From: Calliphora vicina
Taxonomy: Eukaryota; Arthropoda; Insecta; Diptera; Calliphoridae
Length of the DNA: 64,000 nt
Assembly (NCBI RefSeq): GCF_958450345.1
Contig: NC_088783.1
Location: forward strand, 53,916,395-53,980,394
Direction: 5' to 3'
In this document: positions 1 to 9,320 of the stretch, one piece after another
How positions within the stretch are numbered: the first letter of the stretch is position 1
Layout of the letters: the number at the start of each line of letters is the position of its first letter
Translations under genes and position numbers: made by a program
Notes under the pieces: generated by a model
Seen by the model: the letters and a program-made list of their open reading frames with translations, nothing else
Database searches by the model: none
What the model was told of the DNA's origin: nothing

Positions 1-477
1 TGTTTTGGAAATATTTTAAAATGCTATTTTTATATTGTGTGTGCTATTACATATCAGAAAATTGGGTATAATTTTAATTGCCCTTATCCACAAATAAAAA
101 AATTGAGTAAGACTGTCAGTGCCCAGAATATCAACGCTTCATTTAAAATCGTAAAGGCACTAAAAAATAGCAAATGATACCCTACAAAGTATTAGGATTA
201 TTTATTATTAACATTTTTTTTAATTTTTAAAGTTTTAATTATAATTTAATATAATTGTACGAATTTAAGTGAAATATGAATTTTGTGATGTTCTTTAATT
301 TTCATCAATATTTTTTTAACGAATTTAGGTTTTGTTAACTTTTTTGTTGAAATACATATTTTTTGTTCCAATTAATAAAATGACTTTTAATTTTTTATAT
401 AATCACCTATTATTGCCTGTATAATTACATAATATTAAAAAAAACATATGTTGTACGATTTTGAGTGACACTCACTG
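1..477. mobile_element. Tc1-type MITE, left-truncated by the window edge
   Basis: This is the same element as 7670-8212, with its first 66 bases outside the window. The right terminal inverted repeat ends at 477 with ...TGAGTGACACTCACTG and is followed by TA (478-479). It has no ORF. It lies in the upstream region of the first Bap111-type unit, at the position where the small-gene units have none. Confidence 0.7.
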
Positions 478-479
478 TA

Positions 480-763
480 CATATAAACGTACAAAAAAAA
501 ATAGAACAGATTTGTTCAATTGTATTTTGTTACATTAAAAAATATTGAAAACTCTGAAAATATGAAAATAAATTCCACAAAATAACAAGAGCAAACTCTG
601 CTTTTTATGTCATATCAAATGTCAAAAATTATCAAATAAAAAAATAACTTATCTGAAAAAACAAGCTGAAAAATTATTTATAAAAATGTGAGAAATAAAT
701 CAAATACATATACTTACATACATAAAATAAACTGTTAAAGCTATTTTTTTTTATATAAATCAG
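480..763 (+). promoter_or_regulatory. Upstream region shared by Bap111-type and small-gene units, ending in a splice acceptor
   Basis: The sequence from ACATATAAACGTAC through the AACAGATTTGTTCAAT and TTTTTATGTCATATCAAATG blocks is clearly homologous to the DNA upstream of each small gene (2881-3080, 4500-4690, 6070-6260). In both contexts it runs into an intron-like stretch that ends in a pyrimidine tract and CAG (here 761-763). I infer that it holds a common promoter and possibly a 5' non-coding exon. No convincing TATA box or exon 1 donor can be fixed by eye. Confidence 0.4.
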
Positions 764-1035
764 ACAAGGCAGAGTATGAGAAGAATTTAAAAGCTTATCA
801 TAGCTCGCCGGTATATTTGGCATTTTTGGCAGCCCAGAGCAAGACCAAGGCAGATGGAGATGTCTATGAGACTCCTTCGAGAATGTATGTAGTTGTGGTA
901 AAGGTCAGCAGGAAAGACGCATTGATATACAACCTGCAGATGATGAGGAAGATCATGATGTTGGTTAATCTTTAAAAAATTTTCCGTATGCTAGATATTT
1001 GCGCAATCATCGTTTAATCAACGAAATAGTCTGCG
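764..1035 (+). pseudogene. Bap111: Broken 5' part of a Bap111 (dalao) copy: end of HMG box and linker
   Basis: After an AG acceptor the DNA reads KAEYEKNLKAYHSSPVYLAF, the last helix of the HMG box of BAP111/SMARCE1, then a linker ending ETPSR. Near 881 a net frame change occurs: the following residues (CSCGKGQQERRIDIQPADDE) lie in another frame. A TAA follows after DHDVG, then YARYLRNHRLINEI, which matches the conserved SMARCE1-family segment. The roughly 15 residues expected between NEI and MQVLKRQV are missing and the frame changes again. So this part cannot be translated into the downstream ORF. The HMG-box start and earlier exons are absent. I recognise the family from memory of fly BAP111 and vertebrate SMARCE1; the parent gene must lie elsewhere. 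Confidence 0.8.
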
Positions 1036-2505
1036 ATGCAAGTACTCAAGAGGCAAGTCAGTTCTTTAGCCATGCATCAAACGAAACTCGAAGCAGAATT
1101 GCAACAAAAGGACGAAAAATTCGAAACCAAAAAGCAACGTTTGATGGAGTCTAGCGTAGACTTTCAGGAGAAACTGAAGCGTCATTATAAACCGGCCGTC
1201 GATGATGAAACCTTCCAAAAGATGGTACAAAAGATGTATGAAGAAATGAAACGAGAGCGACAACGTCTAATTGATGACCCTACTGCAGCAGCCAATAAGT
1301 CAACTGTAGGTGGTGCTCTGGCGGGAGCAGCTGCCCCGGGTTCTTTAACGGCAGAGGCAAAAAAGGAAGCTGCAAGTGGCGTAGCACCACCACCAACAGC
1401 ACCTTCTGCTACTCAAACAAAACCGCCTCATGAATCGGGTAGTAAAACGGATCCAGAACCTATGGACATAGAGCCGCCAGCTAAACCTACAGCTCCTATA
1501 CCGCCACCTAAAGTGGAACACAAAGCAATGGAAGTGGTTAAGGGGCACAAGGCTGAAAATGTCAAAGAGCATACAAAACCTAAAGGAACAAAGAATCCAC
1601 CTGTTATAATTACACAACAACAGCAACTGCAACCCCCACAACAACCACCACCAACTACACCTGCTGTGGAACAGCCAGTGCCAGCCACACAAGGTCCTGC
1701 ACATTCAGTGGGTGGAGCACCACCACCACCACCATCAACTATAACTGCAGCTCCTCCCACCGGAGGCCCTAATGTACCACCACCAGCCGCTCAACATGTA
1801 CCACCTTCATCAGCAGCTGGTCCGCCTCCAACGCAACAGCAAATTCCTCCTTCTAATATGCCTCCCATGCATGCTCATCATCCTCCACAACAGCATGGCG
1901 GACCACCGCCACCAACTCATTTGCCCCCTCACATGCAACCTCATCAAGCTATGGGCGGAATGCCACCGCATGGGGCTTATCCGCAATATGGTCCACCACC
2001 TACTGGTCCTACACGTTCGCCCTACTATCAGCCACAGTATGGAGCACATCCACCACCGCCTCAGCAAGCATACGGTCAATATCCACCATACTCTCACTAT
2101 CAACAACCCTATGGCCCACCACCTCCCGGCTCACATTACATGAACTCTCGACCACCACCACAACATAATGGCGCAGCACCGCCACTACAGCCTCCAATAC
2201 ACTATGGTGAACATTCTGGACCACAACTACCACCAGGACAGCAAGGCGGTCCAGGTTTACCTCCACCTGGTCACATGCCACCTCACGATGTCTATGGCCA
2301 ACAACAGCCGCCACCCGGTGCACCTCCTGCTGGCCATCCATTACCGCCGCCACAACAACCATTGCCAGCTGTAACCGGCAGTGGACCACCACCTCCAGGT
2401 CCATCTGGCGCCCCACAACCAACGGCTCCTAACCAGCCCCAAACTACTCAGCCACCAGCTGGTGATAATTCTTCTAAACCCGATGCTGATGATAAAGCTG
2501 ATTAA
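1036..2505 (+). CDS. Bap111: Bap111 (dalao)-derived ORF: coiled coil plus Pro/Gln-rich tail, 489 aa, probably a pseudogene remnant
   Basis: Residues 1-80 match the conserved SMARCE1/BAP111 segment after the HMG box (MQVLKRQVSSL, KLEAELQQ, KKQR...ESS), a charged coiled coil. Residues 85-180 are Ala/Pro/Lys-rich, and 190-489 form a low-complexity Pro/Gln/His/Gly/Tyr tail ending KPDADDKAD. BAP111 is the HMG-box accessory subunit of the Brahma (SWI/SNF) chromatin remodelling complex in the nucleus; this ORF lacks the DNA-binding HMG box. The start used is the internal Met of MQVLKRQV, because the upstream exon is frameshifted and stopped. The 1470-base frame is fully open, so either the copy is young or the tail is still translated. 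A 3' flank with AATAAA-like signals follows (2660-2705). A second, more decayed copy lies at 8499-9320. Bap111 identity is secure; function is doubtful. Confidence 0.75.
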   Translation: MQVLKRQVSSLAMHQTKLEAELQQKDEKFETKKQRLMESSVDFQEKLKRHYKPAVDDETFQKMVQKMYEEMKRERQRLIDDPTAAANKSTVGGALAGAAAPGSLTAEAKKEAASGVAPPPTAPSATQTKPPHESGSKTDPEPMDIEPPAKPTAPIPPPKVEHKAMEVVKGHKAENVKEHTKPKGTKNPPVIITQQQQLQPPQQPPPTTPAVEQPVPATQGPAHSVGGAPPPPPSTITAAPPTGGPNVPPPAAQHVPPSSAAGPPPTQQQIPPSNMPPMHAHHPPQQHGGPPPPTHLPPHMQPHQAMGGMPPHGAYPQYGPPPTGPTRSPYYQPQYGAHPPPPQQAYGQYPPYSHYQQPYGPPPPGSHYMNSRPPPQHNGAAPPLQPPIHYGEHSGPQLPPGQQGGPGLPPPGHMPPHDVYGQQQPPPGAPPAGHPLPPPQQPLPAVTGSGPPPPGPSGAPQPTAPNQPQTTQPPAGDNSSKPDADDKAD

Positions 2506-2854
2506 AATGATTTATGAGACCACAAAATTAATGAATCTATGGCAAAATATTCAATTTTAATATTTAGTTTAAGTCTTATTTTTTATATATTTCATCTATA
2601 ATAACCTCCCCCCCCCTCTACCACATGTAAGTTCGTTCTTTCTTTTCATCTCTCTGTATTTGAGTGTGAGTAAATAAAAACAAAAAAGGAAAAAAATCAA
2701 ATAAAGTAGTGTTTTCCAAAAGAAAGTTGGAGGTTACTCAGCAATTCAATTCGTTAGGATGTATTTTTTAATTACACATGAGAATATTTTCACTTTCAAA
2801 TCGAGTTGCGGAAAAATTCCTTATTTCTGCTACTTTTCATTAAAATTTCATTAA
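2506..2854 (+). other. 3' flank of the Bap111 copy and junction to the first small-gene unit
   Basis: No gene. It contains a C run near 2608, AATAAA-type signals near 2673 and 2700, and at about 2780-2816 a diverged copy of the motif that forms the perfect hairpin at 4346-4455. The homology shared by the tandem units begins at about 2855. Confidence 0.4.
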
Positions 2855-3250
2855 ATTACGATAAATATTTCAAAATAGTATTAATTGCTTTTCAATTACA
2901 TATAAATGTACAAAAAAATCGAACAGATTTGTCCAATTGTATTCAAATACATTAAAAAATTGAAAACTCTGGAAATATGAAAATAAATTTCACAAAATGA
3001 CAAAAGCAACCTTTGCTTTTTATGTCATATCAAATGACAAATATTTTCAAACAAAAATAAAACTTCAAAAATTTTCAAACAAAAATAAACAAATAATCAG
3101 AGAAGAAGCTGAAAAATTAATAAAAATAAATAAAAAACGGGAAAAATAAAATAAATCAAATAAAAGGCGAGAATTATTGAGATCATTAATAAAGATAATT
3201 CCTATTGATTAATTTAATAAATAATTTCAGCTACAAAGGAACCAATAAAA

Positions 3251-3670
3251 ATGCAACAGATCGAAATGAAAGCAAACAACGAAATTAGCAACAATAAGGC
3301 AGCATTTTCGGATTTACATCAACATGCAACAAATAATTGCAAATCTTCAACTAATAAACTAAATGTAAACTGCGTAATGATATTGGCATTAATCGCGGGG
3401 CGCTTTATTTCCAAATGTTTACATTATGTGGATTTAATTTTAGGATGGTTTCTTCTGGAAATAATAAGGGAACGTAACAATTTAATGTTCCAAATCTGGA
3501 TGACTATAAATGACGAAGAAATCTATTTAGGGCGTACCAAATTAGTGATGTTCCCTTTTATGATGGCGTTCAACATATTATACGGAGTTATTTGTATTTT
3601 GCGTTTTCCGATTCAAATTCTATTGATTTCAGTTTCTGATGAAACATTCAATAGCTTCATTATCAAATAA
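3251..3670 (+). CDS. Unrecognised small hydrophobic protein, array copy 1, 139 aa
   Basis: I do not recognise the family. Residues 1-38 are polar and Asn/Gln-rich. Residues 40-72 are hydrophobic with a short polar break (RFISKCLHYVD), 73-96 are charged (IRERNN, NDEE, GRTK), and 97-128 form a second long hydrophobic stretch (VMFPFMMAFNILYG, then LRFPIQILLISV), ending in a short polar tail. This fits a two- or three-pass membrane protein without an obvious cleaved signal peptide. The ATG lies 20 bases after a TTTCAG acceptor (3228-3230) in a good fly start context (AAAAATG). A 79-base GT-AG intron (3696-3774) begins 25 bases after the stop, close enough that nonsense-mediated decay would not be expected. 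The paralogues keep the frame, and their only length difference is a whole codon. So coding is well supported, but function is unknown. Confidence 0.7.
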   Translation: MQQIEMKANNEISNNKAAFSDLHQHATNNCKSSTNKLNVNCVMILALIAGRFISKCLHYVDLILGWFLLEIIRERNNLMFQIWMTINDEEIYLGRTKLVMFPFMMAFNILYGVICILRFPIQILLISVSDETFNSFIIK

Positions 3671-3680
3671 TTGAACGATA

Positions 3681-3888
3681 CACACAGCCACAAAAGTAAG
3701 TAAACACCAGTGATTTTTTTTTAATTTTTTAAGATCATGAAAATCATAGTCTGACTTAAATCTTTTTTTTTCAGAACCGAATCTATTGTTCAGCCAACAG
3801 ACCGAAACTTTTAAATTTTAATCGATGGATAGATTAAACAAAATCAAATAATTTCTGGTGTTTACTCAATGTTGAGGCTGTGTGTACA
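3681..3888 (+). other. 3'-UTR intron inside an inverted repeat, unit 1
   Basis: Donor AAAA|GTAAGT at 3696 and acceptor TTTTTTTCAG ending at 3774 bound a 79-base intron-like segment. The flanks are an imperfect inverted repeat of about 31 bases (ACACACAGCC...GTAAACACCAG near 3680-3710, and CTGGTGTTTACTC...GGCTGTGTGT near 3856-3887). The block could form a stem in RNA, or be an old MITE that supplied the splice sites. Units 2 and 3 keep both features (introns 5292-5360 and 6885-6952). Confidence 0.5.
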
Positions 3889-4345
3889 TAACTTTCTTCA
3901 TCTTCCTGTTTATTTTTACATTTTTATTAAATTTGTTTAAATATTCGCTTCTGTTTTGTAAAACAAAGGCTTTTTCATTAATTTTATTTCAAAGTATAAA
4001 TAAAATTAATGAAAACAAGTTATATAACAATTTTTCAATATCCGTTTTACCTAACATAGCGAATAAACTAATTTTAATTTTTGTTAATTTGTTATGTTTT
4101 TTGTCCATAGTTATTTAACTATGGTTTTTTAAACTTTTTATTATATACATATTTTTTTAATAAATCTATTAACTTTTTATAAAACCTTCAATATAATGTC
4201 GTTATTATTTTATTGGTATATGAGTTACGGGTAAGTATATAAAGACTGAACCAGAATTATAGTCAAATTTACCAAATTCTGCCGGACCTTAAACCGATCA
4301 TTTTATTATTGAATCTACAATATTTTTTTCTGATTAAAGATTTTT

Positions 4346-4455
4346 AATAAAACTTGCGAATATTTTCACTTTCAAATTGAATTGCGGAAAAACTTCGAAA
4401 TAAGCTAGTTTTTCCGCAATTCAATTTGAAAGTGAAAATATTCGCAAGTTTTATT
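4346..4455. repeat. Perfect 49-bp inverted repeat (hairpin) with a 12-base loop
   Basis: Bases 4346-4394 are the exact reverse complement of 4407-4455, with loop 4395-4406. The arm contains TTTTCACTTTCAAATTGAAT and GCGGAAAAACT. A single diverged arm is present at about 2780-2816. It sits at the boundary between units 1 and 2. Confidence 0.95.
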
Positions 4456-4849
4456 TTTCATTAAATTACGATAAATATTTCGAAATAACATTAATTGCTT
4501 TTCAATTACATATAAATGTACAAAAAATCGAATAGATTTGTTCAGTTGGAAAACTCTGGAAATATGAAAATAATTTTCACAAAATAACAAAAGCAACCTT
4601 TGCTTTTTATGTCATATCAAATGACAAAAATTTTCAATCAAAAATAAAACTTCAAAAATTTTCAAACAAAAATAAACAAATAATCAGAGAGGAAGTTTTT
4701 CAAGCTGAAAAATTATTAATAAAAATAAATAAAAAACGGGAAAAATAAAATAAATCAAATAAAAGGCGAGAATTATTGTGATAATTAATAAAGATAATTC
4801 CTATTGATTAATTTAATAAATAATTTCAGCTACAAAGGAACCAATAACA

Positions 4850-5266
4850 ATGCAACAGATTGAAATGAACGCAAACAACGAAATTAGCAACAATAAGGCA
4901 GCATTTTCGGATTTACAGCAACATGCAACAAATAATTGCAAATCTTCAACAAATAAACTAAATGTAAACTGCGTAATGCTGTTGGCATTATTGGCGGGAC
5001 GCTTTATTTCCAAATTTTTACATTATGTGGATTTAATTTTAGGATGGTTTCTTCTGGAAATAATAAGGGAACGTAACAATTTAATGTTCCAAATCTGGAT
5101 GATTATAAATGAGGAAGAAATCTATTTAGGGCGTACCAAATTAGTGATGTTCCCTTTTATGATGGCATACAACATATTATACGGATTTGTTTGTATTTTG
5201 CGTTTTCCAATTCAAATTCTATTGATTTCAGTTTCTGATGAGACATTCAGCGTCATTATCAAATAA
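4850..5266 (+). CDS. Unrecognised small hydrophobic protein, array copy 2, 138 aa
   Basis: This is a paralogue of the ORF at 3251 with the same layout: polar Asn-rich head, hydrophobic segments at about 40-72 and 97-128, and charged middle. Changes from copy 1 are conservative (K7N, H23Q, L for I, F for C in the first hydrophobic stretch, NEEE for NDEE, AYN for AFN). Near the C-terminus one codon is missing (ETFSVIIK against ETFNSVIIK in copy 3), an in-frame deletion as expected under coding constraint. The splice acceptor ends at 4829, and the 3'-UTR intron at 5292-5360 uses a GTGAGT donor. The antisense frame at 4813-5013 is a shadow. Function is not known. Confidence 0.72.
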   Translation: MQQIEMNANNEISNNKAAFSDLQQHATNNCKSSTNKLNVNCVMLLALLAGRFISKFLHYVDLILGWFLLEIIRERNNLMFQIWMIINEEEIYLGRTKLVMFPFMMAYNILYGFVCILRFPIQILLISVSDETFSVIIK

Positions 5267-6439
5267 TTGAACGATACACACAGCCACAAATGTGAGTAAA
5301 CACCCTTGAATTTTTTTTTTAAATTTTTTAAGAACATGAAAATCATTTCTTTTTTTTCAGAACTGAATCTATTATTCAGCCAAATCTCCAACAAACCGAA
5401 ACTTTTAAATTTCAATCGATGGCTAGATTCAACAAAATCAAATAATTTCTGGTGATTACTCAATTTTGAGGCTGTGTGTATATAATTTTCTTCATCTTCC
5501 TGTTTATTTTTACATTTTTATTAAATTTGTATAAATATTCGCTTCTGTTTTGTAAAACGAAGGCTTTTTCCATTAATTTTGTTTCAAGGTACAAATAAAA
5601 TTAATGGAAACAAGTTATACCTATAACAATTTTTCAATATCCGAGATTTCGATACTGAAGAACTGAAGTTTTACCTAACATAGCGAATAAACTAATTTTA
5701 ATTTTTGTTAATTTGTTATATTTTTTTGTCCATAGTTATTTAACTATGGTTTTTTAAACTTTTTATTATACACATATTTTTTTAATAAATCTATTAACTT
5801 TTTATAAAACCTTCAATATAATGCCGTTATTATTTTATTGGTATATGAGTTACGTGTAAGTATATAAAGTCTGAACAAGAATTATAGTCAATTTTATCAA
5901 ATTCTGCCGGACCCTAAACCGATGATCATTTTATTATTGAATCTACATACAATATTTTTGACGAATTTATAATGATGATGATTACGGTTCATGCGCTAAA
6001 TATTGAACATTTAGCATACTTGTAATCTAAAGCAGGATAAATATTTCGAAATAATATTAATTGATTTTCAATTACATATAAATGTACCAAAAAATCGAAC
6101 AGATTTGTTCAGTTTTATTTAAATACATTAAAAAAAACGAAAACTCTGGAAATATGAAAAGAAAATTCACAAAATAACAAAAGCAACCTTTGCATTTTAT
6201 GTCATATCAAATGACAAAAACTTTCAATCAAAAATAAAACTTCAAACATTTTCAAACAATAATAAACAAATAATCAGAGAGGAAGTCTTTCAAGCTGAAA
6301 AATTATTAATAAAAATAAATAAAAAACCGGAAAAATAAAATAAATCAAATAAAAGGCGAGAATTATTGAGATAATTAATAAAGATAATTCCTATTGATTA
6401 ATTTAATAAATAATTTCAGCTACAAAGGAACCAATAACA

Positions 6440-6859
6440 ATGCAACAGATTGAAATGAACGCAAACAACGAAATTAGCAACAATAAGGCAGCATTTTCGG
6501 ATTTACAGCAACATGCAACAAATAATTGCAAATCTTCAACAAATAAACTAAATGTAAACTGCGTAATGCTGTTGGCATTATTCGCGGGACGCTTTATTTC
6601 CAAATTTTTACATTATGTGGATTTAATTTTAGGATGGTTTCTTCTGGAAATAATAAGGGAACGTAACAATTTAATGTTCCAAATCTGGATGATTATAAAT
6701 GAGGAAGAAATCTATTTAGGGCGTACCAAATTAGTGATGTTCCCTTTTATGATGGCATACAACATATTATACGGATTTGTTTGTATTTTGCGTTTTCCAA
6801 TTCAAATTCTATTGATTTCAGTTTCTGATGAAACATTCAATAGCGTCATTATCAAATAA
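6440..6859 (+). CDS. Unrecognised small hydrophobic protein, array copy 3, 139 aa
   Basis: Apart from one Leu/Phe change (ALFAGRF against ALLAGRF) and one extra Asn near the end, this copy is identical in protein to copy 2. Upstream and downstream DNA are also nearly identical, so units 2 and 3 duplicated or converted recently. The acceptor ends at 6419, the start is at 6440, and the 3'-UTR intron is 6885-6952. A poly(A) signal is plausible near 7394 (CTAATAAATC). This unit runs directly into the MITE-bearing Bap111 unit at 7670. Confidence 0.72.
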   Translation: MQQIEMNANNEISNNKAAFSDLQQHATNNCKSSTNKLNVNCVMLLALFAGRFISKFLHYVDLILGWFLLEIIRERNNLMFQIWMIINEEEIYLGRTKLVMFPFMMAYNILYGFVCILRFPIQILLISVSDETFNSVIIK

Positions 6860-7669
6860 TTGAACGATACACACAGCCACAAATGTGAGTAAACACCCTT
6901 GAATTTTTTTTTAAATTTTTTAAGAACATGAAAATCATTTCTTTTTTTTCAGAACTGAATCTATTATTCAGCCAAATCTCCAACAAACCGAAACTTTTAA
7001 ATTTCAATCGATGGCTAGATTCAACAAAATCAAATAATTTCTGGTGATTACTCAATTTTGAGGCTGTGTGTATATAATTTTCTTCATCTTCCTGTTTATT
7101 TTTACATTTTTATTAAATTTGTATAAATATTCGCTTCTGTTTTGTAAAACGAAGGCTTTTTCCATTAATTTTGTTTCAAGGTACAAATAAAATTAATGAA
7201 AACAAGTTATATAACAATTTTTCAATATCCGAAATTTCGATATTGAAGAATTGAAGTTTTACCTAACATAGCGAATAAACTAATTTTTGTTAATTTGTTA
7301 TGTTTTTTGTCTATTTTTTACTAAACTTTTAAATAATAGTTATTTAACTATTGTTTTTTAAAACTTTTTATTATATGTATACATATTTTTCTAATAAATC
7401 TATTAACATTTTATTAAACCTTCAATCGTTATTATTTTATTGGTATATAAGTTACGTGTAAGTATATTAAGCCTGAACAAGAATTATAGTCAATTTTACC
7501 AAATTCTGCCGGACCCTAAACCGATGATCATTTTATTATTGAATCTACAATATTTTTGACGAATTTATAATGATGATTAGGGTTCATGCAATAAATATTG
7601 AACATTTAGCATACTTGTAATCTAAAGCAGGATAAATATTTCGAAATAATATTAATTGATTTTCAATTA

Positions 7670-8212
7670 CAGTGAATGTCACTTAAAATCGTACACATCG
7701 TAGTCAAATTTTATTCATTAGTTTTAGAAAGTTGATGTTTTGGAAATATTTTAAAATGCTATTTTTATATTGTGTGTGCTATTACATATCAGAAAATTGG
7801 GTATAATTTTAATTGCCCTTATCCACAAATAAAAAAATTGAGTAAGACTGTCAGTGCCCAGAATATCAACGCTTCATTTAAAATCGTAAAGGCACTAAAA
7901 AATAGCAAATGATACCCTACAAAGTATTAGGATTATTTATTATTAACATTTTTTTTAATTTTTAAAGTTTTAATTATAATTTAATATAATTGTACGAATT
8001 TAAGTGAAATATGAATTTTGTGATGTTCTTTAATTTTCATCAATATTTTTTTAACGAATTTAGGTTTTGTTAACTTTTTTGTTGAAATACATATTTTGTG
8101 TTCCAATTAATAAAATGACTTTTAATTTTTTATATAATCACCTATTATTGCCTGTATAATTACATAATATTAAAAAAAACATATGTTGTACGATTTTGAG
8201 TGACACTCACTG
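7670..8212. mobile_element. Tc1-type MITE, complete, TA target duplication
   Basis: The element starts CAGTGAATGTCACTTAAAAT and ends with the near reverse complement ...GAGTGACACTCACTG; the inverted repeats are about 26 bases. It is flanked by TA (7668-7669 and 8213-8214). The empty site is visible in units 1-3 as CAATTACATATAAATGTAC, which shows that exactly one TA was duplicated. The 543-base interior has no ORF. The CAGTG end and TA duplication point to the Tc1/mariner superfamily. Confidence 0.88.
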
Positions 8213-8214
8213 TA

Positions 8215-8498
8215 CATATAAACGTACAAAAAAAAATAGAACAGATTTGTTCAATTGTATTTTGTTACATTAAAAAATATTGAAAACTCTGAAAATATGA
8301 AAATAAATTCCACAAAATAACAAGAGCAAACTCTGCTTTTTATGTCATATCAAATGTCAAAAATTATCAAATAAAAAAATAACTTATCTGAAAAAACAAG
8401 CTGAAAAATTATTTATAAAAATGTGAGAAATAAATCAAATACATATACTTACATACATAAAATAAACTGTTAAAGCTATTTTTTTTTATATAAATCAG
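8215..8498 (+). promoter_or_regulatory. Shared upstream region of the second Bap111-type unit
   Basis: This is almost base-for-base the same as 480-763 (offset 7735), and it ends in the same splice acceptor before the Bap111 exon at 8499. Confidence 0.4.
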
Positions 8499-9320
8499 AC
8501 AAGGCAGAGTATGAGAAGAATTTAAAAGCTTATCATAGCTCGCCGGTATATTTGGCATTTTTGGCAGCCCAGAGCAAGACCAAGGCAGATGGAGATGTCT
8601 ATGAGACTCCTTCGAGAATGTATGTAGTTGTGGTAAAGGTCAGCAGGAAAGACGCATTGATATACAACCTGCAGATGATGAGGAAGATCATGATGTTGGT
8701 TAATCTTTAAAAAATTTTCCGTATGCTAGATATTTGCGCAATCATCGTTTAATCAACGAAATAGTCTGCGATGCAAGTACTCAAGAGGCAAGTCAGTTCT
8801 TTAGCCATGCATCAAACGAAACTCGAAGCAGAATTGCAACAAAAGGACGAAAAATTCGAAACCAAAAAGCAACGTTTGATGGAGTCTAGCGTAGACTTTC
8901 AGGAGAAACTGAAGCGTCATTGTTAACCGGCCGTCGATGATGAAACCTTCCAAAAGATGGTACAAGAGATGCATGCCCCGGGTTCTTTCTGTGTGGAACA
9001 GCCAGTGCCAGCCGCACAAGGTCCTGCACATTCAGTGGGTGGAGCACCACCACCAACAACTTAGACTGTAGCTCTTACAACCAGCCTTCAACAGCAGCTG
9101 GTACGCCTCCATGCATGCTCATCATCCTCCACCACAGCATGGCAGTCCACCGCCACTATCTCATTTGCTCACATTACATGAACTTTCGATCACCACAACA
9201 ACATAATGACGCTGCACCGCCACTACAGCCTCCAATACGCTATGGTGAATATTCTGGACCACAACTACCACCAGGACAAGGCGGTCCAGGTTTACCTCTA
9301 CCTGGTCACATGCCACCACT
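8499..9320 (+). pseudogene. Bap111: Second Bap111 (dalao) copy, internally deleted
   Basis: From 8499 to about 8972 this follows the first copy at a constant offset, including its frameshift, TAA and missing linker. The short frame starting at 8771 then meets its own stop: TGT TAA at 8921-8926, where copy 1 reads TAT AAA (BAP111 normally has HCKP here, so copy 2 keeps the Cys codon). After GATGGTACAA it jumps twice, dropping most of the Ala/Pro linker and large parts of the tail. Tail pieces with QQHN, APPLQPP, YSGPQLPPGQ and PGHMPP remain. It then joins small-gene sequence at about 9323. Clearly broken as Bap111, but the last part contributes to a fused frame. Confidence 0.88.

Larger units (their letters stand above)
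2855..7632 (+). repeat. Tandem array of three ~1.6-kb gene-bearing units
   Basis: Each unit starts near a GATAAATATTTCRAAATA block (about 2855, 4466, 6033) and holds the shared upstream region, a splice acceptor, one intact small ORF, a 68-79 base intron after the stop codon, and a long AT-rich 3' region. Unit lengths are about 1611, 1567 and 1600 bases. Units 2 and 3 are nearly identical, and unit 1 is more diverged. A fourth start at 7632 runs into the Bap111-type unit. All units are on the + strand. Confidence 0.9.

Noticed and set aside
1345..1704. Cys/Trp-rich frames antisense to the Bap111 tail (also 1428-1760, 1810-2106, 2009-2422)
   Set aside because: They are mirror readings of CCA/CAA-rich Pro/Gln codons. 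They have no independent conservation and the composition is explained by the sense frame.
4346..4455. MicroRNA precursor
   Set aside because: A 49-bp perfect stem is longer and more perfect than a typical pre-miRNA, and it shares sequence with unit boundaries, so I report it only as an inverted repeat.
4813..5013. 66-codon antisense frame in array copy 2, identical in copy 3 (6403-6603)
   Set aside because: It is conserved only because the sense gene is duplicated, and copy 1 lacks it.
5212..5463. Minus-strand frame over the 3' end of copy 2 (also 6852-7055)
   Set aside because: It crosses the sense intron and UTR, is not kept in unit 1, and looks like a shadow.
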